Source: an uncultured Lacticaseibacillus sp.
GTDB lineage: Bacteria > Bacillota > Bacilli > Lactobacillales > Lactobacillaceae
Direction: 5' to 3'
Assembly (NCBI GenBank): GCA_934293835.1
Contig: CAKQZO010000018.1
Location: 1 to 19,459, forward strand
DNA length: 19,459 nucleotides
Part shown: positions 13,600 through 19,459 of the stretch, piece by piece
Position numbering within the stretch: position 1 is the first letter of the stretch
Layout of the letters: every line of letters starts with the position of its first letter
Notes under the pieces: generated by a model
Database searches by the model: none
What the model saw: only the letters and a program-made list of their open reading frames with translations
What the model was told of the DNA's origin: nothing
Made by a program: the position numbers and the translations under genes

Positions 13600-14949
13600 T
13601 TACTTAGTAGTTTCCCAATATTTCTCGATGTCTTCCAGCGAACGGCCCTTGGTTTCGAGCACGTTGCGGTGGATATACCAGACCGCCAAGGCGGATAAGG
13701 CGGCGAAAATGTAGAAGACGTTGATCCCCATCAGCTCTAGTAGCATCGGGAAGATCAGCGACAAGATCGCGTTCAGCAGATACTGGGTGAAGGTGATGAC
13801 CCCCATCCCTAACGCCCGTGCCTTCAGCGGCAGGATTTCTGGGACGTAAGACCAGAACACTGGGCCTAAGCCGAAACCAAACATGAAGACGTAAACGAAG
13901 ATGGCGATGATTGCGACCGTCGAATTATTCGCCCAAATACATAAGGCGATCGCCGGTAATACCTGGCCACCGAGGCTGATCTCCAGCAACTTCTTGCGTC
14001 CCAAGCGATCGATGAACGGCAGTGAGATCAGTGTCGAGATCACCAAGGCGCCCCCAACCGCGAAGTCGGCCGTGATGCTGGCGTTGGCCATGCCCAGGTT
14101 ATGGAAGATCTCAGGGGCGTAATAAACCGCCGCGTTGATCCCGGTGAACACCTGGAAGAAGGTCAAGGTAAACAGGAGCAACAATACTGGCCGGAACGTG
14201 CCGAACAGCTCCTTCAGCCCGGCTTCTTGGGTCGTCAGACTGCTTTGGATGTCGCTGATTTCGGTTTCGATTTCCTGATCGGTGACCCGCACGCGCTTCA
14301 GAACCATACGCGCCTTTTCCACCTGGCCATCACGGATCAGCCAGCGTGGGCTCTGAGGACTGATCAGCATCCCGATCGTGAAGATCAGCGCAGGCACAGC
14401 CCCTAATCCCAGCGTCCACCGCCAGTCGCTGGTTGGGGTGTTGTAAGCCCCAACCGCGTAAGCCACCAAGATCCCAATGTTCACGCTAAGCTGATACAGT
14501 GAAGACATCAGCCCTCGGATATGCGCCGGGGCAAGTTCGGACAAGTAGATCAATCCGTACATGTTGGCGATCCCGGCAGCGATCCCGAGAACGAACCGCG
14601 CAACCATTAAGAACATCGTGCCAGAGGCCAAGGCACTCATGATGCTGCCGATGATGAACACGATCCCGCCCAGGATCAACACGTTACGCCGTTCGATCTT
14701 TTTTTCTAACGCTGTGAAAACGACGATCGATGGCAACGCCCCAAACAGCAGGAAGCTGACGACCAGCCCCTTTGTCGCTGAGTTCAGCCCGAACGCCTGC
14801 GTCACCGCTGGCAGGGCCAGAGAAATTGCCCCTGAGTCATACCCGTACAACAGGCCGGCAAAGCCCCCCAGGATTGCGAACAGATACACGATCCCTTTAG
14901 TTTGTGGTTTTGTGGTCACTTTTTGCGCTTCTTTTGAATTCGCTTCCAT
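13600..14949 (-). CDS. MFS sugar porter, probable L-fucose importer
   Basis: This is a proton-coupled sugar uptake protein in the cell membrane. It is 449 aa with about 12 membrane spans. Sugar-porter signatures are the loop after span 6 with SPRWLIRDGQ, DRLGRKKLLE between spans 8 and 9, and a C-terminal LETKGRSLEDIEKYW in place of the classical PETKG. Its position between fucK and fucU makes L-fucose the likely substrate. It is not the FHS-type FucP permease; this is the xylose/arabinose-porter branch instead. AGGAGGTG precedes the ATG, and the gap to fucK is 11 bp. Substrate is inferred from context. Confidence 0.9.
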   Translation of the reverse strand: MEANSKEAQKVTTKPQTKGIVYLFAILGGFAGLLYGYDSGAISLALPAVTQAFGLNSATKGLVVSFLLFGALPSIVVFTALEKKIERRNVLILGGIVFIIGSIMSALASGTMFLMVARFVLGIAAGIANMYGLIYLSELAPAHIRGLMSSLYQLSVNIGILVAYAVGAYNTPTSDWRWTLGLGAVPALIFTIGMLISPQSPRWLIRDGQVEKARMVLKRVRVTDQEIETEISDIQSSLTTQEAGLKELFGTFRPVLLLLFTLTFFQVFTGINAAVYYAPEIFHNLGMANASITADFAVGGALVISTLISLPFIDRLGRKKLLEISLGGQVLPAIALCIWANNSTVAIIAIFVYVFMFGFGLGPVFWSYVPEILPLKARALGMGVITFTQYLLNAILSLIFPMLLELMGINVFYIFAALSALAVWYIHRNVLETKGRSLEDIEKYWETTK

Positions 14950-14960
14950 TTTCGCACCTC

Positions 14961-16472
14961 CTAGACGCCTGTGAACGTGAGTGCCTGACTCGTGGAAACG
15001 ACATTCTGGAACCGCCGATACTGCTCTGCCAATGTCGGCTGAGCACTAGGTTCGGTTCGGTCAACGGCGAATGACTTCGCCATGACAGCCGTTGTCGCTT
15101 CTGGCGTCAACAACTTCAAAGTTTGTAATTGTGAGACAATGTTCCCCATTCCGGTCGCTTCCGTCGGTCCAGTGATGATGGCTTTCTGGGTGTAATCAGC
15201 CGTCAAGCGAACTAACAGCTGGTTTTTGATGCCGCCGCCGAACATGTTGATGGTCTTGATCGGCACCCCGGTCACATCTTCCAGATTCCGGATGATCTGG
15301 CGGTAGGCCATCGCCAAACTTTCGATCACGACTCGGACGAGTTCCCCACGCGTCTGTGGTTGATGCTGATCGGTCGCGGTCAAAAAGGCCTTGATCTTCT
15401 CTTCCATCTGCCCGGGAGTACTGAACAACGGTGCGTTCGAGTCGATATAGGCGCCGATCGAAGCGGCCTCTTCGGCCTCTTTGGTCATACGGCCAAAATC
15501 GACCATTTCTCCCTTGTACGACCACTCGTTTTGCAGCTCTTGAATAATCCAAAGCCCAGTCAAGTTGCGCAACAGACGATTGCTGCCGTCAAAGCAACCT
15601 TCGTTGGTCAGCCCCGCTTGATACGCGGCATCAGAAACATCCGGTGCGGCCGTCTGGCGTCCGACGATCGACCACGTCCCGCAGCTGATGAACGCCGCGT
15701 TAGCGCGCTCGGCTTCTGCGATCGGTAAGGCCAACAAAGCGGAGGCCGTGTCGTGACCGACCCCGGTGATCACCGGGATGTCCCCATTCAGCTGTAGATC
15801 TGCGGCAATGCTCGGCAGAACCGTCCCCAACACGCGCCCGCCAGTGATCAACGCGCCAAACCACCGCCGTGGAATGCCTAATTGATCCAAAACCTCAGTG
15901 TTCCATTCACGGGTTTGGGTGTCCAGAAGGCCTGAGGTGCTGGCGATCGTGAATTCATTGTGCATCTTACCGGTCAAGAAATACCCGATCAGATCAGGCA
16001 TCATCAAGACGTGGTCGGCCTGCTCACGCAGGAACGGATGCCGCCTGAGATCCGCGAAAAGTTGCATGTTGGTATTAATCTTATCTGGTTGATTCCCAGT
16101 CTTGGCATACAGGGTGGGGCTCGGCAGTGTCTCATCGAACGCCGTGGTGAATGCTTCACCGCGCGTATCGCGATAGCTGTGCGGGGCGAAGAGCAACTCG
16201 CCTTGCTTGTTGACAAATCCATAATCCACGCCCCAGGTATCGATGTTGATCCCGTCGAGATGGCCGAGGTCTTTCATGGCCATCGAGAGGCCGTATTTGA
16301 TCTCCTGGAAAATCTTCAGATAATCCCAATATAGACTACCGTTTAGTTCGACTGGGTGGTTCGAAAAACGGAATTGTTCTTTGAGCTGGACAGTATCACC
16401 ATCAAACTGGCCAGAGATCAGTCGTCCCGAACTCGCTCCCAGATCGATCGCAATCAGATTTGTGGTTTCCAT
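14961..16472 (-). CDS. fucK: L-fuculokinase (rhamnulokinase-like FGGY kinase)
   Basis: The predicted reaction is L-fuculose + ATP to L-fuculose 1-phosphate. From the ATG at 16470-16472 it is 503 aa; a GTG at 16481 in the same frame gives 506 aa, and neither has an ideal ribosome site, GAGTGAGTG standing before the ATG. The N-terminal IAIDLGASSGR is the RhaB-type phosphate loop. INIDTWGVDYG, TGVGHDTASA, FISCGTWSIVG, LRNLTGLWIIQ and NMFGGGIKNQL follow as in rhamnulokinases. By sequence alone it would be called rhamnulokinase. FucI upstream and FucU downstream in one operon argue for fuculose, and Gram-positive fuc operons are known to use this type. Confidence 0.87.
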   Translation of the reverse strand: METTNLIAIDLGASSGRLISGQFDGDTVQLKEQFRFSNHPVELNGSLYWDYLKIFQEIKYGLSMAMKDLGHLDGINIDTWGVDYGFVNKQGELLFAPHSYRDTRGEAFTTAFDETLPSPTLYAKTGNQPDKINTNMQLFADLRRHPFLREQADHVLMMPDLIGYFLTGKMHNEFTIASTSGLLDTQTREWNTEVLDQLGIPRRWFGALITGGRVLGTVLPSIAADLQLNGDIPVITGVGHDTASALLALPIAEAERANAAFISCGTWSIVGRQTAAPDVSDAAYQAGLTNEGCFDGSNRLLRNLTGLWIIQELQNEWSYKGEMVDFGRMTKEAEEAASIGAYIDSNAPLFSTPGQMEEKIKAFLTATDQHQPQTRGELVRVVIESLAMAYRQIIRNLEDVTGVPIKTINMFGGGIKNQLLVRLTADYTQKAIITGPTEATGMGNIVSQLQTLKLLTPEATTAVMAKSFAVDRTEPSAQPTLAEQYRRFQNVVSTSQALTFTGV

Positions 16473-16500
16473 TTCACTCACTCATTTCGTCAATTACGCC

Positions 16501-18288
16501 TTATTTGTACAATGGGCCGAAGGTCTTGCATGCATTGAAGTCAGCAGCCTCAAGGTTTTCCGTGCCCATCGATGCCCAAGCGCGTGGCCGGAAGATGTTT
16601 TCTTCTGGCACGTTATGCATGTTGACTGGGATCCGTAAGATCGATGCCAAGGTGATCAGATCTGCCCCGATATGGCCATAGCTGATCGCGCCGTGGTTGG
16701 CACCCCAGTTGTCCATCACATCATAGACGGACTTGAAGGCACCATGCCCGGTCAGGATCGGGGCGAAGAAGGTGCTTGGCCAGCCTGGATCGGTCCGCTT
16801 GTTGACGATGTCGAAGACGTTTTGTGGCAGGTCAACGGCGTAACCTTCAGCAATTTGCAGTTCTGGGCCGACCCCTTTGACTAAGTTGATGCGACTCATC
16901 GTTACAGGCATGCCTTGCGCGCCGCCTTTGGTGACATAGTTGCTGGAGAAGCCGCCGCCACGGAAGTAGCCGATGTTGGCTGGGATCCAGCGGGTATTGT
17001 CGAGGTTAGCCTGCGCTTCTTCTTCCTTGAGGTCCCAGAAAGGCTTGATGGCTGGCTTGCCGTCGATGGTTTCTTGACCAGTGGCATCAAGGGTTTGGGC
17101 ACCGGAGTTGCTCAAATGCAAGAAGCCGTTGGCTGCAGGGCCGGTCAGCTTCGTGCCGGAAACCCGTTCGATTGCTTCTGGGCTCCAGTATGTCCGCACA
17201 TCAGCGAAAATCTGGGGCGTGTTCGTCAACAGGTAGTTGAACAACATGGAAGCGCCGTTCAGGCTGTCGTTTTCAGTTGCGAAGACATGTGGTGCATGGA
17301 TACCATTCCAGTCAAACTGGGAGTTCATGAAGGCTTCCATGTAATCCCCGTTCGGGAAGTGGTCGGTCCATTGACGCTGGCCTTGGAAGCCGGCTGCGAT
17401 TGCATAGTGACCATCGGCTTCTTCCTTGAAGCCCATCTCGCCTAACTTCTTGTTGCCGTCCATCAAGTCCCGTGCGATGATCAACATCTTGACGCAGGTC
17501 TCAAGTTGTTCGTGTTTCTCTTCGTCGGTGAACTTCTCAGGGTTGTCTTCGTTATAAACATCTGGGCCGACTGGCGTGTTCTTCTCTGCCCAAGCCATGG
17601 CCTTCTTAAATTCATCTTTGTCGTAGATGCCTTCTTCCCAACGACGGGTGAACTCAACCATATCGATGTATTCGTTGCGCATGCCTAAGTATTCTTGGAA
17701 GAAGTCAGGATCAACGGTGGAACCGCCGATACCCATCGCAACGCCCCCGATGGACAGGTAAGCCTTGTTGCGCATGATGCCAGCGGCCAAAGCGCCTTTG
17801 GCAAACCGGATCAACTTCTCGGTCACGTCTTCTGGAATCGATGTGTCGTCGGCGTCTTGTACGTCATGGCCGTAAATCCCGAAGGCCGGAATGCCTTTTT
17901 GCGTATGAGCAGCCAGGACGGCGGCAAGATAAACCGCGCCTGGACGCTCGGTGCCGTTGAAGCCCCAGATCGCGTGTGGCAGGTCAGGACTCATGTCCAT
18001 CGTTTCACTCCCGTAGCACCAGCAAGGCGTTACGGTGATCGTCCCGCAGATCCCGGCGCGATCGAACTTTTCTTTTGCGGCAGCGGCTTCGCGCACGCCA
18101 CCGATCGTGGTGTCGGCGATGACGGTTTGAACAGGCGTGCCGTCAGGGTATTTCAGAGTTTCGGAAATCAACTTGGCCACCGATTGCGCCATGTTCATCG
18201 TCTGGTCTTCCAGCGATTCGCGGATCCCCTTACGACGACCGTCAATTGTTGGACGAATACCGATCTTTGGAAATGTCACATCTAACAT
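16501..18288 (-). CDS. fucI: L-fucose isomerase
   Basis: This Mn2+-dependent enzyme converts L-fucose to L-fuculose (many also accept D-arabinose). At 595 aa it matches the E. coli enzyme (591 aa). Recognisable blocks are [19 protein letters not shown] at the N-terminus, [43 protein letters not shown], then the metal-site region with a Glu in [13 protein letters not shown] and the Asp in [10 protein letters not shown] 23 residues later, and a C-terminal [19 protein letters not shown] precedes the ATG at 18286-18288. It is the first gene of the operon fucI-fucK-porter-fucU, with gaps of 11-29 bp. Two cre-like sites and TCAC repeats lie upstream, indicating CcpA plus pathway-specific control. 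Confidence 0.97.
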   Translation of the reverse strand: MLDVTFPKIGIRPTIDGRRKGIRESLEDQTMNMAQSVAKLISETLKYPDGTPVQTVIADTTIGGVREAAAAKEKFDRAGICGTITVTPCWCYGSETMDMSPDLPHAIWGFNGTERPGAVYLAAVLAAHTQKGIPAFGIYGHDVQDADDTSIPEDVTEKLIRFAKGALAAGIMRNKAYLSIGGVAMGIGGSTVDPDFFQEYLGMRNEYIDMVEFTRRWEEGIYDKDEFKKAMAWAEKNTPVGPDVYNEDNPEKFTDEEKHEQLETCVKMLIIARDLMDGNKKLGEMGFKEEADGHYAIAAGFQGQRQWTDHFPNGDYMEAFMNSQFDWNGIHAPHVFATENDSLNGASMLFNYLLTNTPQIFADVRTYWSPEAIERVSGTKLTGPAANGFLHLSNSGAQTLDATGQETIDGKPAIKPFWDLKEEEAQANLDNTRWIPANIGYFRGGGFSSNYVTKGGAQGMPVTMSRINLVKGVGPELQIAEGYAVDLPQNVFDIVNKRTDPGWPSTFFAPILTGHGAFKSVYDVMDNWGANHGAISYGHIGADLITLASILRIPVNMHNVPEENIFRPRAWASMGTENLEAADFNACKTFGPLYK

Positions 18289-18338
18289 AATTGCTAACCT
18301 CCAATAATTTAATAACTCTATTCGACTACGGTGATGAT

Positions 18339-18377
18339 TTTAAGCGCTTTCTATAAATAGTTAAAGCGTTTGCACAA
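18339..18377 (-). promoter_or_regulatory. fucI promoter with two cre-like sites
   Basis: The minus-strand -35 candidate TTGTGC (18372-18377) and -10 candidate TATAGA (18350-18355) are 16 bp apart. TTTAAGCGCTTTCT (18339-18352) and TTAAAGCGTTTGCA (18361-18374) each match the cre consensus TGWAANCGNTNWCA at 12 of 14 positions. One covers the -10 side, the other the -35 side, so CcpA binding would block the promoter when preferred sugars are available. Confidence 0.7.
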
Positions 18378-18409
18378 CCCTTGGCGATTCACCACAAAAT
18401 CCGCATAAC

Positions 18410-18438
18410 TTATTCACACTTCGTCACAAGCTCATCAC
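18410..18438. promoter_or_regulatory. candidate DeoR-type operator upstream of fucI
   Basis: TCAC recurs at 18414, 18424 and 18435, i.e. at 10-11 bp spacing on one helix face, within TTATTCAC-AC-TTCGTCACA. The two halves TTATTCAC and TTCGTCACA recur together before the divergent fucA (19298-19319). Short direct repeats are typical of DeoR regulators. Binding by the adjacent regulator is inferred. Confidence 0.45.
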
Positions 18439-18447
18439 TAACCGTCA

Positions 18448-19203
18448 TCAATAAATCAGTTCGACGTTCTGTGCTTCCCAATACACTTTGTCCTCTGGTG
18501 CCGGCTCTTGGTCGGTCACGATTGCGGCGATTTGCGTCGCGTCGGTCAGCCGGTAGTAACTTTTGACCCCGAACTTGGAATGATCGCACAACAAAACCGT
18601 CTTGTTGGCCCCGGCGATCATCCGCCGTTTGACGCTTGATTGCTCGAGGCTCGACATGAAGATGCCGTCGGTCGTCACCCCTGTGCAGGAGACGAAGGCG
18701 ATATCTGCCCGGAAATCATCCAAAAACGCCACGGTGTCTTCGCCTAGAAGCGAGCCGGATCCCGGGCGCACCCGCCCGCCGGCGACGAAGGTTTTGACCG
18801 CCTGAATCCCATCGAGTTGCACCGCCAAACGCAGGCCGTTAGTGATCACGACCATGTTGTGGAGAACAGCTAGATAAGGCGCTAGAAATGAAGCCGTACT
18901 ACTTGAGTCGACGAAGACCGCTTGATTATCACTCAAGAAGATGCTGGCGTTTTCGGCGATCGCCCGCTTGGCATCCTCGTGTTCTTGTTCGCGGAATAGA
19001 TAAGACAACTCCACATTATCGGGGCGCACCAGCTCCACGTGGCCGAACTCGCGCGTGACCTTGCCCATCTTCTCGAGCTCGATCAGATCTCTGCGCAAAG
19101 TTGAGCCACTGACAAACAGCGTCTCCTGCAGATCCGTTGTCGTCATTTCTTTTTTTCGTTCAAGTAAGTCAAGAATGCGTTCAAGACGTTCGTTTTTAAA
19201 CAT
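18448..19203 (-). CDS. fcsR: DeoR-family transcriptional regulator of the fucose genes
   Basis: DeoR regulators usually repress sugar operons until a phosphorylated intermediate, here probably fuculose 1-phosphate, binds. From the ATG at 19201-19203 the protein is 251 aa, the family norm. The HTH is at about 5-55 (RILDLLERKKEMTTTDLQ, then SGSTLRRDLIELE). The sensor domain carries VFVDSSSTAS, ITNGLRLA, GGRVRPGSGSLLGE, VSCTGVTTDGIF and LLCDHSKFG, as in DeoR C-domains. The frame extends 14 codons further upstream, but GGAGG 8 nt before 19203 decides the start. It is upstream of and collinear with fucI, with no terminator between, and divergent from fucA. A weak cre-like sequence lies at 19219-19232. 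The symbol follows the L. rhamnosus naming. Confidence 0.9.
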   Translation of the reverse strand: MFKNERLERILDLLERKKEMTTTDLQETLFVSGSTLRRDLIELEKMGKVTREFGHVELVRPDNVELSYLFREQEHEDAKRAIAENASIFLSDNQAVFVDSSSTASFLAPYLAVLHNMVVITNGLRLAVQLDGIQAVKTFVAGGRVRPGSGSLLGEDTVAFLDDFRADIAFVSCTGVTTDGIFMSSLEQSSVKRRMIAGANKTVLLCDHSKFGVKSYYRLTDATQIAAIVTDQEPAPEDKVYWEAQNVELIY

Positions 19204-19297
19204 GGCAATAACCTCCAAGTAAAACGTTACCATAGCTTGATGCATTATGCCGTTTAAACTGAACTAATTTGACTCATTTTGAAGAAACATGGCGAAG

Positions 19298-19319
19298 TGT
19301 GACGAACTAAAGTGAATAA
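19298..19319. promoter_or_regulatory. second candidate fucose-regulator operator, before fucA
   Basis: TGTGACGAA (19298-19306) and GTGAATAA (19312-19319) are the reverse complements of the two half sites found before fucI, here separated by 5 bp instead of 2. It lies about 55 bp upstream of the fucA -10. Confidence 0.4.
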
Positions 19320-19373
19320 TTGTGGTGCTTTTCCAACTTGGTTTAAATATCATTCTTATTCCTCTAGGAATCG

Positions 19374-19379
19374 TATAAT
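19374..19379 (+). promoter_or_regulatory. -10 of the fucA promoter
   Basis: A consensus TATAAT lies 40 bp before the fucA start. No good -35 is found 16-18 bp upstream (CATTCT at 17 bp), so activation or a weak promoter is possible. Confidence 0.5.
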
Positions 19380-19419
19380 AACATCGAAATCAATGATGCC
19401 ATGAAAGGGAGTTATGATT

Positions 19420-19459
19420 ATGCAAATGATGTTTGAAGCAGAGCGTGCAGACTTGGCAC
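19420..19459 (+). CDS. fucA: probable L-fuculose-phosphate aldolase, first 13 codons only
   Basis: The visible protein is MQMMFEAERADLA, cut by the window edge. Class II aldolases of the FucA/AraD group commonly begin with a short Met-rich segment followed by ER..L and then YG-K-I, which fits what is seen. The ATG at 19420 is preferred over the in-frame ATG at 19414, because AAGGGAG at 19405-19411 is 8 nt from the former and only 2 nt from the latter. Divergence from the fucose regulator and absence of an aldolase from the fucI operon support the call. The evidence is mostly positional, as 13 residues cannot define a family. Confidence 0.55.
   Translation, partial: MQMMFEAERADLA

Overview
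The window looks like chromosome from a high-GC member of the Lactobacillaceae. This rests on strong AGGAGG-type ribosome sites, a PepF/LCP/Zur-type gene set, a gnd-gluconokinase-RpiR gluconate locus, and an L-fucose cluster of the kind known from Lacticaseibacillus. A Lacticaseibacillus relative is the best guess, but the species cannot be fixed from this sequence. There is no prophage, insertion sequence, tRNA, rRNA or CRISPR array.

Layout. 1-1067 (-): a LytR-CpsA-Psr cell-wall ligase gene that runs off the left edge. 1199-3860 (+): oligoendopeptidase PepF overlapping a 3-hydroxyisobutyrate-dehydrogenase-like reductase, closed by a hairpin shared with the opposing operon. 3926-5418 (-): ATPase and permease of a zinc ABC importer behind a Zur-like box. 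5571-8692 (-): decarboxylating 6-phosphogluconate dehydrogenase, an internal terminator, gluconokinase, a repeat array (A) and a small unknown gene. 8831-9673 (+): a divergent RpiR-family regulator, with a perfect 14-bp inverted repeat inside the shared promoter region. 9701-10095: a bidirectional terminator fused to repeat array B. 10100-11998 (-): aldo/keto reductase and a Gfo/Idh-type oxidoreductase. 12050-13149: a 1.1-kb gene-free region holding a structured stretch and repeat array C. 13150-18288 (-): fucU, an MFS sugar porter, fucK and fucI, with two cre-like sites at the promoter. 18448-19203 (-): a DeoR-type regulator. 19420 to the right edge (+): the first codons of a probable fucA.

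How the genes work together. The gluconate block phosphorylates gluconate and oxidatively decarboxylates 6-phosphogluconate, probably under RpiR-type control. The fucose block mutarotates, imports, isomerises and phosphorylates L-fucose. The aldolase that would complete the route is divergently encoded at the right edge, and regulation appears to combine a DeoR repressor with CcpA.

The most unusual content is a family of eight structured units of about 100-113 nt, arranged as three tandem arrays (A, B, C). Most units share an invariant 4-bp base stem, a purine 3x3 internal loop, a mostly 7-bp second stem whose sequence differs between units but stays complementary, a conserved 3' RTT strand, and a covarying third stem. 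Several G-U wobbles all fall on one strand, so the units look selected as RNA in a defined orientation. I do not recognise the family.
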